From positions 1 to 64,000 of IMG/VR virus record IMGVR_UViG_3300021962_000036: DNA of 64,000 nucleotides. One strand, written 5' to 3'. Below are positions 51,101 through 61,700 of the stretch, one piece after another; position 1 is the stretch's first letter; each line of letters opens with the position of its first letter. The translations under genes were made by a program, and so were the position numbers. This DNA comes from a virus. The notes beneath the pieces are model-generated. The model had not been told where the DNA came from and searched no databases. It worked only from the letters and a program-made list of their open reading frames with translations.

Positions 51101-51632
51101 AAATGCACGTCAAAAATATGTTGAAGATATGGCAACATTGAATCAACAGTATGACAATTCATTACAACAAAAGAAATGGAGAGAGATTGCAGCATTTAAT
51201 AATGGTACAACTAACTGGTTTAGAAAAAAACAAATGGAGAATGTTTTATTCCCACAAGTTTATATAGATCCTATTTTAGGAGATGTAGATTTTTCTGGTC
51301 AAGGTAGAGAGATACTTGGTGATGAAGGAACTGGAATGGCTCCTGATGTATACCAAAATCCATATGGAGGTGGTGCAAGAGGTGGTGTTGGTACTGGTTA
51401 TGATCCTTCAGCAATGACTCAAACTGCAAATGCAGCATGGAAAAAAGCTTATGATGAATCAGTAGGTACAAGAGGAGAAGAAGAAGCACGTAAATATGCA
51501 ACTCAAGTATCTAATATGTATTTACAAACTGCTAAGCAGTCTCCTACATGGAAGAATAATTTTCAACAAGCATATATGAGTGGCATGACTACTCCTGCTC
51601 AAGCTAATATGACTCCTTGGGAAGATCAATAA
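48195..51632 (+). CDS. Giant virion (cargo-type) protein, 1145 aa
   Basis: The N-terminal 160 residues hold a repeated-looking beta region (VEGGETVVGDINKDGFLEQF, then HSKGGMPVNIPEGSFIF). Middle parts are Gly/Ser/Thr-rich with GG motifs, and the C-terminal 300 are helical and Gln/Asn-rich. It starts after promoter-like copy B. Structural cargo is inferred from its place between the tail and later giant genes. Confidence 0.6.
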   Translation: MQKIRIKKAPKPGDQQDYSLVGRNVSFTDTGKSTSNVKNTMGAVPEEEANIEVEGGETVVGDINKDGFLEQFTFVGKRHSKGGMPVNIPEGSFIFSDTKKLKIKDKEVLESIFGLKEKKGGYTPAEIAKKYQINQFVQDLKSEDTDAIQKRSSAEMLKKNTQKLGMLALVQESMKGFPDGIPAIAESVMAGLGGTQIPGMEKGESVQEEVMEGQEEGMKYGGSMNRKFQDGGFQLSYTPNMVIYLNGEPFKYKTHEDAFGWGTGDIITFQGPNGRTYKTNSEDLMERVDSGKYVDTGFDGTKAKRFYVESKPGGRNYYASNSNTIGKTTLKQGQQFYIGNEQYEVANAYAKTTQTGYTAGYQGTGMANAGSSYKQDVNTVSVYKIDPNTGKRVGNAFAIDPSKIEQGVRNNTFAYVKGTAQAAPVSVPVNGAYNSYDSGVTEKTKPAGQEYKIAGRDKYTYYKDANSSTGWTYVDTDGNRGNVTNNESVATLNKQVSGMQTKAPAKTTSTQQTPVKSAPRPTGKPKTAQEALNYFASGGSVFGYYQEAGTVTPGPGDPPNNGTLNTTVATKQDAQASGNKRVDPNQEIFAGNITLEDGTVLKAYYKGNQKYLKDASGAIVAQATRTDVQNEQYGSQNINQILSKAENVKYTNTNFGTFKNQPNVKGTGIYLSSGNAAARTSGDLSPEEWADFQDRHGDWIDKQYTGGFAQYKKDLQTSKATGDKAAAWFQDAVNEKSMKQFGVPYFAPLGSNKETNPYFRDSKFGQVTYSVPRFFDAPVKTEPGQEVAYFCVEYTDGSKNVVSVSHKTGEQPLAPSGTTIKAVGAASKDKGVVDGQCIGVPGKTFEKKPKKEGPWWLQDIVNFVGTATDQVNRYEPTQGKIDLVTPGYDLLDPTRKLAANQEQMARYQNQVQNTADGNVGLATTLGASGEGFANAANVLDTTEAANIGIVNQAYNTNAQIQNQEILGNENARQKYVEDMATLNQQYDNSLQQKKWREIAAFNNGTTNWFRKKQMENVLFPQVYIDPILGDVDFSGQGREILGDEGTGMAPDVYQNPYGGGARGGVGTGYDPSAMTQTANAAWKKAYDESVGTRGEEEARKYATQVSNMYLQTAKQSPTWKNNFQQAYMSGMTTPAQANMTPWEDQ

Positions 51633-51660
51633 TTTAATAAAAGTAAAGTAGAAATAAAAC

Positions 51661-54285
51661 ATGGCAACATTTATAAAAGGACTTACTGATCAATTTGGTC
51701 CAATGCAATTGTACAAACCTGACTATCAGTTTCTGACTCAGGTGTATGGTACAAGACAGGCTGAATATGATCGTGGTTTTAGCATGGTCAAAAATCTTTA
51801 CAACTCTGTGCTAAACAGTGCATTGACAAATTCTGACAATGAAAGTTTTAGACAGGAGGCTTTTAAAAAGCTACAAGGAGCATTGAAAAGTGTTTCTAAT
51901 GTTGACCTTTCAAATCCTACTAATATCATGCGTGCACAAAGTTTGATTGATCCTATTTCTCAGGATCAAGATATGGCGTATGATATGGCTGTAACAAGAT
52001 TTCATCAAGCACAAAAGCAAAAGATGGAGCAGTACAAAAATAGTTCTGATCCTAAGATGCGTGCAATGTATAGTGATTACAGTAAAATGGATATTGCTTT
52101 TGCAGAAGAAGATTTAAGAGGTGCTAAAAGAGGAGATGGATCTGTACAAAAAGTACAGCCACGTGAGTTTGTTCCATTTGAAGATACAATGGAATATCTT
52201 AGAAAAGCAGCTAAAGAACAAGGATTAGAAATTACACAGTCTGGTCCAGATGGTAATGGTTATATTATTAAACGTGTGAATGGTGCAGGTGTAGCTCCTA
52301 TTTTTACTGAGTGGGCAAAGGCCACAATGGGAACTAGATTTGACAGACAGTTTCAGGTTATGGGACGTGTTGCTGCTGAATCTTCTATCAGAAATGAAAT
52401 GTCAACAAATGGCATAAAAAGAGAAGAAGCAATACAAAAAATCTCACAAAAATTATTACCTGTTTTAAATGAAAAAACTTCTACAGAAGGTGTAACAGCT
52501 GATAAAGAACTTAAAAAAATAGATGATGAAATTTCTCTTTATGAGAAAAAATATCCTAATGGATTCCCTCCAACATTACCACATGTAAAAGAAGACTATC
52601 AAGAACTTTTGAAAAAAAGAGATGATTACAAAAATACACTTGATGGTTCTAAATCTGAAGTTGCTAAAATGCAGCAAGAAGGGCCTCAATATGTAGCATC
52701 TAATCTTTACTCATTATATACAAAAGAGGCAAGAGAAAATGCTGCTCAAACTTTTGGTGGTACGCTTGCTACAGCAAAACAATCTATTGAATATAGACCA
52801 GATACTACGTGGGCAACAAAAGCACACATTGCTTCTAGCGAAAGAATTGCTGGTGCAAGACTTGCAATGGATCAACAAAAACTTAATTGGGATAAAGAGA
52901 AGTTTGGTATTACTACTGAACTTAAGATGATGGAATTAAAAGGTAAAGGATATGTGCCATCAGAAGAATACTTAGGTTCAGGTTTAGGTGCTGCACAAAG
53001 TGGAGCTGAACTTGTTTCTAAAGGTATGAACATCAATAGAGAAAAAGCATTTTCTACAGCATTTAATGCTGAGAATGGTTTAGCTTTACTTGTATTGAAT
53101 GAAGACGCAAAACAGTATTCAGATGTTTACAATACTGTAAATAAGATTAAACAAATGGGTGCTGGTCAGAGAGTTACATTAACAGCTCAAGACAAGGCTA
53201 CATTAAAAATGTATGGTGACAAGTTAGGTATTAATATTACAGCTCCAGGAAATGCTGCACAAGCAACTGGATTAGTTGATGCACTAGCAGGATATACATA
53301 CAAAGCTGCTACAGATAAATTACCAGCTTATTCAAGATTACACAAAACAGGTGACGCAGCAAAATTTGTTCAAAGTTTTAGAGGAGCATCTAATGCATTT
53401 AAAACATTAGAATCAGAAAGAACAAACCTTAATCAAAACATGTTGAGACTTTCTCAAGAAGTTGTTGGTGCTAACGGAAGAGTTAAAGATGCTTATAAAG
53501 GTGCGGTAATTAGAGGAAGACTTGCAAATGGAGCATATGATTTGGACTTATCAAACACAAGTGCTGCTGCAAAACAAAGACTAGGTACTTTAGTGACATC
53601 TGAGTATGCTGCTAGAACAAGACCTGTAACATCTAATTACAAATTCAGTAAGTTAAACGCTGCTGAGATAGAAGTTCTTGTTAAGAATCCATATGCTGTA
53701 AAGTCAATCACTTCATCAGATGGATCTGCTATTGATATGAGTGTGTTAAAGAATATGAATGCATCTGACTTAGCTGAGTTGTTTGGTGATCAAGCAACAG
53801 TTAATTATGATGGTAACAATGCAAATATTCAAGTTAACATTTCTCAGAAATCTGATATAGGTAAAAAGATAGGAATTAAAAATCCTGGTACATTAACATT
53901 TGTATTACCTTATGAGTCTGCTAGAGCAAACAGTGCTTTAGGAAGAATTAACAAGTACGCTACTGTTAACTCAGTGTCATCACAATCACTTGGTGTATTA
54001 GATGATTTCTTAACTAACCCTGGTGCTTCTGTTAAAGGTGAGCAATCTTATAAAGGTTTTGATTTTGATTACAATTTGCAAGGATCTCAAGATGCATCTG
54101 GTAATCCTGTGTTAATTTATAACATTGATTTTTACAATCCTCAAACTAAAAAACGTGAAAATAAAACTTCATATATTCCTTTTAGACCAGGTGATGTAAA
54201 TAGTTTGCTAAAAGCAAATGAAACTATTAACTCTACGTTTGATAATTACATCAATCAGAGAATTCAACATGAATTAGGACAATAA
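51661..54285 (+). CDS. Large virion (cargo-type) protein, 874 aa
   Basis: The protein is mainly helical (residues 1-520) with a Gly/Asn-rich beta part at the C-terminus (ANIQVNISQKSDIGKKIGIK). There is no enzyme motif. It lies between two giant genes on one transcript, so it is likely ejected or packaged with them. The function is not recognised. Confidence 0.6.
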   Translation: MATFIKGLTDQFGPMQLYKPDYQFLTQVYGTRQAEYDRGFSMVKNLYNSVLNSALTNSDNESFRQEAFKKLQGALKSVSNVDLSNPTNIMRAQSLIDPISQDQDMAYDMAVTRFHQAQKQKMEQYKNSSDPKMRAMYSDYSKMDIAFAEEDLRGAKRGDGSVQKVQPREFVPFEDTMEYLRKAAKEQGLEITQSGPDGNGYIIKRVNGAGVAPIFTEWAKATMGTRFDRQFQVMGRVAAESSIRNEMSTNGIKREEAIQKISQKLLPVLNEKTSTEGVTADKELKKIDDEISLYEKKYPNGFPPTLPHVKEDYQELLKKRDDYKNTLDGSKSEVAKMQQEGPQYVASNLYSLYTKEARENAAQTFGGTLATAKQSIEYRPDTTWATKAHIASSERIAGARLAMDQQKLNWDKEKFGITTELKMMELKGKGYVPSEEYLGSGLGAAQSGAELVSKGMNINREKAFSTAFNAENGLALLVLNEDAKQYSDVYNTVNKIKQMGAGQRVTLTAQDKATLKMYGDKLGINITAPGNAAQATGLVDALAGYTYKAATDKLPAYSRLHKTGDAAKFVQSFRGASNAFKTLESERTNLNQNMLRLSQEVVGANGRVKDAYKGAVIRGRLANGAYDLDLSNTSAAAKQRLGTLVTSEYAARTRPVTSNYKFSKLNAAEIEVLVKNPYAVKSITSSDGSAIDMSVLKNMNASDLAELFGDQATVNYDGNNANIQVNISQKSDIGKKIGIKNPGTLTFVLPYESARANSALGRINKYATVNSVSSQSLGVLDDFLTNPGASVKGEQSYKGFDFDYNLQGSQDASGNPVLIYNIDFYNPQTKKRENKTSYIPFRPGDVNSLLKANETINSTFDNYINQRIQHELGQ

Positions 54286-54302
54286 AGAAATAAACCATTT
54301 AC

Positions 54303-57300
54303 ATGGCAGAGAATATAACATTTGATTTTAATCAAGGTATACCTGATCAAGGCTTGATTGGTGAAACAACTTCACCATTAGAAACTCCTATTGATCCACC
54401 TAAAAAAGGCAAAGGTAGTTTTAGTAGTAGTTTTGATTCTCTTAATACTCAGAGTGTTAAAGATATATACTACAGCGACCAACCTAAAAGTATCTTAGAT
54501 AAATTAAACAGACCTGTTGGACCTAGCGGTGTTGCTTATGCACCAGAGTCTTTGACAGATCAATATATGTATCAAGAAGGATTTGAAGCAAAACACTTTA
54601 ATCCATTTGATACTACAAACTATCAAAAATTTGCTGATAAAGAAACATGGGGTTCTGCATTAGATAAAGGTTTTGATTCATTTGGTTATAAGTTTGGTAA
54701 TACTTTTTCAGATTACTGGAAAGGTTATGGACGTATGGCTGAAGCATTGTTTACTCTTGACTGGGACAAAATGAAACCAGATGAGACCACAATGATGGAA
54801 ACATACTATCAAGACCAGTTAGACATGAAGAAAAACTTTGTGTTTGAACAACCTCAAAATGAGGATAGTATCTTTGGTAAAAGAACAATGTCTGAGTTTA
54901 TTGGTAATGCTGGTTTTGCATTAGGAACATTTGCAGGACTTGGTATTGAAATTGCAGCTGATATTGCTATTACTGCTTTAACAGGAGGTGCAGGTGCTGA
55001 AACATTTGCATTAACTGCTGCTAATCAGGCTGCAAGAACTGCTGCAAGACAAGCTACAAAAGGAGGACTTAGAACTTTTGGTAGAGATGTATTACAAGGT
55101 TTTGGTAAACTTGGTGCTAAAAGTGTAGACGAACTTGCTGTATTAAACAAAATAGATGAAGCTGCAACAATAGCTGGAGCATCAGCATCACCATTAAGAA
55201 GTACAGTTGCACAAACATTTGAAGCATTTAATTATAGTTGGCTTAAAACTTTAAAGTCTAAATCATTTAGTGAATTTGGAGAAAACCTTTTAAAAGGTAC
55301 TCCATTACTTGGTACAGGAATTAGATATGGAGAAAGAGTTGCTGCAGCTGCCAAAGGTGGTGCATCAGCTGGTCAACTAGTTGGACTAGGTTTACAGGGA
55401 GTAAGACGTGTTGGTCAAGAAATGAACATGGCAGCTACTGAAGCAAGTTTTGAAGCAGTAACATCTTATGGTGATACTCTTGACAAAATGGTTCAGCAGT
55501 ACAAGATTGATAATGAAGGTGGTGTTCCAACAGCAGAAGAATTTGAAAAAATGAGAGGACTTGCAATGAAAGCAAGTTCATCTAACTTTAATACTAACAT
55601 GGCAGTATTACTTGCAACAAACCAATTACAATTTGGTACATTGTTTAGTAAATTCTTGCCAGCAAACATGTTAGCTAATGACGTTGCTGAGCAAATTCTA
55701 AGAGTAGAAGGAAAAGCAGCAGCTGCTAAACTTTACAAAAAAGGATTTACTGGAACTTATGGTGTATTAGGTCAAGTTGCAAAAGACTTTGGTAAAAAAG
55801 AAGCAGCATATCAATTTGGAAAAGCATTCTTTAAAGATGCCCTAAAGTTTGAAATTGCAGAAGGTCTTCAAGAAAACGTACAAGAAACAACTGCTGCAGG
55901 ATGGAGAGACTACTATGCTGGTCAAATGAATGGTACAAAGTATTCTTTATCACAAGCATTTGGAAAAGGAGCAGAAGAACAATTTACAAAACAAGGTTTA
56001 AAGACATTCTTAATGGGTGCTTTAACAGGTTCTGTAATCAGACTCCCAACAGCTGTTGCATCACGTTCTTTAGATGCTGCAAATAAAGCTGTTATCAGTA
56101 ATCAATATAAAAATGATCCAACGTCAAATCCTATTGTAAAAGCTGAAAAGCAATTAGATGAGGACTTGGCACAAATGAACTCATTGTTTAAACAAGCTCA
56201 TGAGGGTAAGTTTGAACAAAAAGTATTTAACTTTAATGCACAAATGAATGCTGCTCAAGAAGTAGCAGAAGGCGCAGCGCAGGGTTCAAGATATGATTTT
56301 GAAAATGGTAAAGATAACTCATTGTTATCTGCTGTAGCAAGTGCAAAACGTACACACTCAATTGACATGCTTTACAAAGCTGTAAAGGATATGGGTGTAG
56401 AAATGACTGCTGAAGATTTTGAAAAATCATTTGGTTACAAATTAGAAAACACAAAATATGCTACAGCTCAAGACTTTTCTGAATCTGTAGCTAGAGATAT
56501 TAAAAAGTATTCTGATACTATTGATAATGTAACAAGTCACGTTAAGAATAAATTAGCCAATCCAATGGCTTATTCTGCAGGTAGTAGAGGTAAATTTGTT
56601 ACAAGTTTAACAAGACAAGCACAAGAAGATGCTATTCAGGTAATTGCATTGAATAGTGTTAAAGGTGAAATGGCTGCAAATCGTGCTAAACAAGTTGCAA
56701 GTGAAATACTAGCTATGCCTAACATGGGCATTTCTGCAGATTTTGCATTAAGAACTTTGACAAATGCAGGATCAGTTGACGCTGAAGTAGGTAATATTGT
56801 TGCAGAACTTAAGATTTTAAATACAAACATGCAGGCAGAAGGTCTTGAACCTGACGCAAAGAAAGCATTGGCTGAACAGATTGCAAATAAACAAGAAGAA
56901 CTTGCATTAGTTAACAAATGGAAAACATTCTGGGACACTAGAAAAAATGTAATAGGGAAAGACTCTGAAGGCAATGATATTGCAGAAGATGAATCTGACT
57001 TGTTTGTAGGCCAAAAGTATAGAGGAAAACTTGAAACTCAAGATGAAAATGGTGACTTTATTTTATCAGAAGAGGAACAGGACTTATTTAGTATAGACCA
57101 TCCTGAAGTTATAAACACATTCAGAAAGTTAATGTCTATTAAAAATAAACAAGCTGGTAACAATACTGAAATATCTGAACAAACACTAAGAGATTCTTTT
57201 GAAAAGGTTTATGACTACATGAGATTAGACCAAGACACTAAAGACTATATGAGGTCTGTAGATGTGTTAATGAATCCTGAAAATTTCCAAAGAGCATTAG

Positions 57301-58739
57301 CTAGAATGGCTGATGGTAAGTTTAAACATAAGTTAATCAATTATGTAGATACAGTATCAGCGCGTTATTCAGTCGCTGCTATGTCTGCTGCAGTAGAACT
57401 TGGATTAAATCAACAAGAGTACATAAATCTATTAGCTGATATTGGAACTGCTGTAACGTCAAGTGAAGCATACAATAACATTCTTACTTTGGCAGTAGAT
57501 CCAAATGTTGGTATTGAAAACGCAGAGTATGCTCAAAAATTATCAGAGCAGATAAATGAAACCATTAAAACTGCAGTTAAAGAAGGTATTGCAAAATACA
57601 AGTCTGATGGCATATCTGATTTGTCAGTAGAAGAATTAGATGAAATTATTGCAGCTGGTACAATAGATGATGCAAGTGTTAGAAAGTTAGTTATTCTTGA
57701 CAAGTTAGTAAAGAATCAACCTTTACTTCCTAATGAACAAAAGGTTTATGATTTGTTTAAAGAAGATTTTGACAAAGAAGCAGAAGCACAGAAAGCTGCA
57801 CAACCTGTTGCGCAAGAACCTATTATTCCTGTAAATCAAGAAGAGTTGCCTGAAATTGGCCCTGATGGTGAGTTAGTTGATAGAGTTCCTGTAAATGGTG
57901 GTGATCAAGTAGAGGAAGAAGCACCTGTTACATTTGTAGATGAAAATGGTGAAGTTGCAGAAGAACCTGCACCTATTGAAACAGAAGTAGAAACTTTAAC
58001 TCCAGTAGAACCAGCTCAAACACAAACAACAACTGAGGAGGGTGTTGAAGGTGTTGGTGCTCAAGATGCGTCTAGCATGCTTGCTGGACTACTTGGTATT
58101 GAACCTGTAGAGAATGAAGAACCATTTGTTGTTGAAGGTACTACAGAGTCAGGATTTGATGTTGTAGACAAAAGCAATACTCCAGTAACAAATGAGAAGT
58201 TTGAAACAGAAGATAAAGCTCAAGAACTTTCTGACAGTTTAAATGCTACAAGATTGAACTTAGAGTTTGCTAAACAATTTATATCTCCAATGTTAGAAGA
58301 TCTTTCTGACAATGGTAAAATTGTAGAGATGCATGATCGTGCGATGAAATCAATGAAAAGATTTAACAGCATGAACAAGACAAACTTTGAAACTCTTGAA
58401 GAATATTACAAGACTCCAAAAGGTAAAGAGTTGTTAAATGGTATTAGAGATTCTGTCATTTCAGGTCAACCTGTTAAGTATGGTAAACCTAAAGCAATTG
58501 TTGTTACAACAAATGATGAGAATCAACCAACATTATTTGATACAACAACATCACCAGCAACTTCTGCAAGTTTAACTCTTGAAAGTTTACAAGCATTACA
58601 CAGTAAAATCCAAGGTTCAATTTCTACACCAGAAGTACAACAAATATCAGAAAAAAATAGTAAATTTGTAGAGGGAGGAATTGTCACAGAAGAATCAATT
58701 TTAGATGAGTTGAGGAAGATAACTGACTGTTTCTCTTAA
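54303..58739 (+). CDS. Giant virion (cargo-type) protein, 1478 aa
   Basis: Residues 200-250 and 345-375 are Gly/Ala-rich hydrophobic segments (GFALGTFAGLGIEIAADIAI) that might insert into a membrane on ejection. Long helices follow. An acidic Pro/Glu-rich linker spans about 1160-1280 and precedes a final helical domain. It overlaps the open frame of the next giant gene by 17 bases at its end. By order it belongs to the crAss-like set that includes the virion RNA polymerase, but no polymerase motif is visible here. Confidence 0.6.
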   Translation: MAENITFDFNQGIPDQGLIGETTSPLETPIDPPKKGKGSFSSSFDSLNTQSVKDIYYSDQPKSILDKLNRPVGPSGVAYAPESLTDQYMYQEGFEAKHFNPFDTTNYQKFADKETWGSALDKGFDSFGYKFGNTFSDYWKGYGRMAEALFTLDWDKMKPDETTMMETYYQDQLDMKKNFVFEQPQNEDSIFGKRTMSEFIGNAGFALGTFAGLGIEIAADIAITALTGGAGAETFALTAANQAARTAARQATKGGLRTFGRDVLQGFGKLGAKSVDELAVLNKIDEAATIAGASASPLRSTVAQTFEAFNYSWLKTLKSKSFSEFGENLLKGTPLLGTGIRYGERVAAAAKGGASAGQLVGLGLQGVRRVGQEMNMAATEASFEAVTSYGDTLDKMVQQYKIDNEGGVPTAEEFEKMRGLAMKASSSNFNTNMAVLLATNQLQFGTLFSKFLPANMLANDVAEQILRVEGKAAAAKLYKKGFTGTYGVLGQVAKDFGKKEAAYQFGKAFFKDALKFEIAEGLQENVQETTAAGWRDYYAGQMNGTKYSLSQAFGKGAEEQFTKQGLKTFLMGALTGSVIRLPTAVASRSLDAANKAVISNQYKNDPTSNPIVKAEKQLDEDLAQMNSLFKQAHEGKFEQKVFNFNAQMNAAQEVAEGAAQGSRYDFENGKDNSLLSAVASAKRTHSIDMLYKAVKDMGVEMTAEDFEKSFGYKLENTKYATAQDFSESVARDIKKYSDTIDNVTSHVKNKLANPMAYSAGSRGKFVTSLTRQAQEDAIQVIALNSVKGEMAANRAKQVASEILAMPNMGISADFALRTLTNAGSVDAEVGNIVAELKILNTNMQAEGLEPDAKKALAEQIANKQEELALVNKWKTFWDTRKNVIGKDSEGNDIAEDESDLFVGQKYRGKLETQDENGDFILSEEEQDLFSIDHPEVINTFRKLMSIKNKQAGNNTEISEQTLRDSFEKVYDYMRLDQDTKDYMRSVDVLMNPENFQRALARMADGKFKHKLINYVDTVSARYSVAAMSAAVELGLNQQEYINLLADIGTAVTSSEAYNNILTLAVDPNVGIENAEYAQKLSEQINETIKTAVKEGIAKYKSDGISDLSVEELDEIIAAGTIDDASVRKLVILDKLVKNQPLLPNEQKVYDLFKEDFDKEAEAQKAAQPVAQEPIIPVNQEELPEIGPDGELVDRVPVNGGDQVEEEAPVTFVDENGEVAEEPAPIETEVETLTPVEPAQTQTTTEEGVEGVGAQDASSMLAGLLGIEPVENEEPFVVEGTTESGFDVVDKSNTPVTNEKFETEDKAQELSDSLNATRLNLEFAKQFISPMLEDLSDNGKIVEMHDRAMKSMKRFNSMNKTNFETLEEYYKTPKGKELLNGIRDSVISGQPVKYGKPKAIVVTTNDENQPTLFDTTTSPATSASLTLESLQALHSKIQGSISTPEVQQISEKNSKFVEGGIVTEESILDELRKITDCFS

Positions 58740-58767
58740 TCTTCGTAAAATCAAAGAATATAAAGGT

Positions 58768-61700
58768 ATGGCATGTCAAATACAAACTGACAAGTACACT
58801 TCAGTTGTACTTAACTTAATTAAATTAGACCCTTCAGTATATAGTAATTTTGATAACGCTTCAAAGTTTATACTTGGCAGTGCATTGACACCTGAGCAAA
58901 AGATGATGTCATTGCATAACATGGCATATATCTACAAGGGCCTGGCTGGTATTGATAATAAATTTTACAATGCTGGAAATGCTGAAGGTATCATTAGTGC
59001 TGTTGTATTAATGGATGATCCATCAAAGTATGTGTCAAGTGTTAGTGAAATATTAGGTGTCAAGAAACCTTCAGCTTTAAAAGTTGAGAGTATTTCTAAA
59101 GCAATTGATAAGCTATCTTCTAAGAAGAACATCACACGTCAAGATTTAATTTCTTCTGAAGGTATACTTACATCTGTAAAAAACTATTTCAGTGTTACAG
59201 TATTTCCTACTAACGAAGAAAGAGAGCAATTACTAAATGAATTTTCTACTGCAATTAAAACTGCAATTACAGAACATGATTCACCTCAAGCTCACAAAGA
59301 CTTCTTAATCAAGCAAGTAGATGAAGCAATAAATTCTTTAAGAAAATCTTCTAGTTTTATTCCATTGTCAGATATTGCTAATCTAGCAGATTTGAACAAT
59401 GTATTGATTACTTTGACAAATGGTCAAATGGTTGAGGGCGTTAGACAAGATGAGCAATTTAAAATTATTACAAGTGATGGTTCATTACAAACAGTAGAAG
59501 CATCACAGATTCTTACAGCAAAAGATGCACGTGTTGCAGATAACTCAAGAAGTAATGCTGGAGAACAAGTATTTCAAGAACACACTTTACTTTCTAGTTT
59601 TTCAATTAAAGCTGTTGATTCAGCGGATCAATTTGAATTAGAAAAGAAATTGGCTAACATGAAAAATCCACAAGCTGGTATTAAAATTCATGCAGTCAAG
59701 TTAAGCGATGTAGCAGATAGAAGAGTAGAACGTATACAAGAAGCTGCAAAACAAAATCCTAAGTATTCATCTCTAGAGAATAGAGAACATGAGACTTTTG
59801 AAAATGCTACACAAATAAAAGCATTACAATCATCTTCTTCTAAGAAGATTATGACTGTGTCTAGACCTAAAGCAAGTGAACAACAGTTTGTTCTTGTTGG
59901 TGAGATTATTGGAAGTGGTGAGAAATTTTATATGTATTCTTCTGACAACTTTGTTTTTGTTAGTAGTGATAACACAACAGAAAGAGTTGACTTTACAAAT
60001 CCAGAACATATGGAATTGGTTAAGTCTCTTGCTGTAAAGAACACAAAAGAAGGAAACAAATCATTGTCTGATACAGATATCATTGCAATGTCTGAGTCTA
60101 ATAAATTATTCCAAGGTTTTAAAGCAAGTCTTTCTGACAAGGTTGCAAGTTTATCTGATAACTCACTTGATGTTACTAGTGAATTTTTTAATGCTTATGA
60201 AGCTAGTTCAAAAAGAACAGACATAAACAAAAAACAATTATTAAAGAATGAGATTGAAGTAGATACTACTTTATCTAAACCTTTGACAGTTGTTACAATG
60301 GTAGATGGAGTTATTGCTAATACAGAAGTAGTTAGTGTACCATTCATTTATACAAAAGTAAAAAATGACCCATACATCTTAAAACCATTCTTGGCAAAAG
60401 GGCAACTTATTCAATTAGAAAATGGTGCTACTGTTTCTCAAGAAGTATACGCAAGTGATGTGTTAGGTATTAATCCTTCTGAGATACAAGGTAAAATTGT
60501 AAAACCAGAGCATGGTAATCAACTAAACATATTGTTACGTTTCAACAATGATGGTACAATTGGATATAGAAGTATTGCTCCTGTATTACAAATGTCTCAG
60601 CAAGTAGAGTTTGCAAAATTCATTGTATCATTGGCTAATATTCTTCAGACATCTGCAAACAGAACTGGTGATATTAGAAACTTTGATAGAAACTCATATG
60701 GTTTTAAGTTTTACAATAAAGCAAAACAAGGACCTAATGATGACAATAGAGCACCATTGCGTGTAAACTTTGCAACATCAAAAGCAGGACAGTTACAAAT
60801 AGAAATAAGACCAATGGACAAACAAGGTCCTTATGGTTTTATTGCTGAAACAGAAAACAAGAATCAATTTAACTTTCCAGTTAATGAAGCTATTATAACA
60901 AACTTAGCTAAAGCATTACTAGGAAAGGGTAATTTAGTTAATCAAGTAAAAGAAGCATATCCTGCTTTGAAGACTTTGGATTTAACAAATACAAAAGACT
61001 TAGTTACATTCTATGAGCAGGTAAACAAATTAAGTAATTCAGAAACTGCACTTCCTGTTTTAAAACAGTTAAGTGATAGTATTGAGAAAGCTCAAAAAGA
61101 ATTTGCTGAATACTTGGTTAATAATATTATAAACAAACTTGCTGAAAGAACAACAATGTTCCCAGAGTTTGTAGAACAATTAAAGAAAGACTTTACATTC
61201 AATGGTGTGTACAGACCAGAATTGTTAGTGGCTGACACTGATGAATCAGGTGTATTATATCCTAGAATAGAATATGCACAACCTGCAGAACGCAAAGAGT
61301 ATCGTGAAGATCTTGCAAACTTTAAAATATTACAAGCAAACAGTAAGAAGTTTACAGTAGTACCAAAAGCTGCAACTCCACAAGTTACAAAATCACAAGA
61401 AGTATTAACTCCAATTGTAGAAAGTGAAAAGATTCACAAACAAGAACCTTTAAATACAATTGAAGATGACACTACAGATATTCCTGATATTGAAGTATTC
61501 TCTTTAGTTGGGGATGAGAATGTTATTGTAGAGACAGATGAACAAAGATTAGCAGCATCTGAGTGGTTGTCACAATCTTTACCACAATTTGAAATTGATA
61601 ATGGTTCTCTAGCAGACATTATTGATCTTACTAAATTAGACGGTACTGTTCTTGGTGCATTTAAAGATAGAGTTATCTATTTAAATAATGCATTAAAAGG

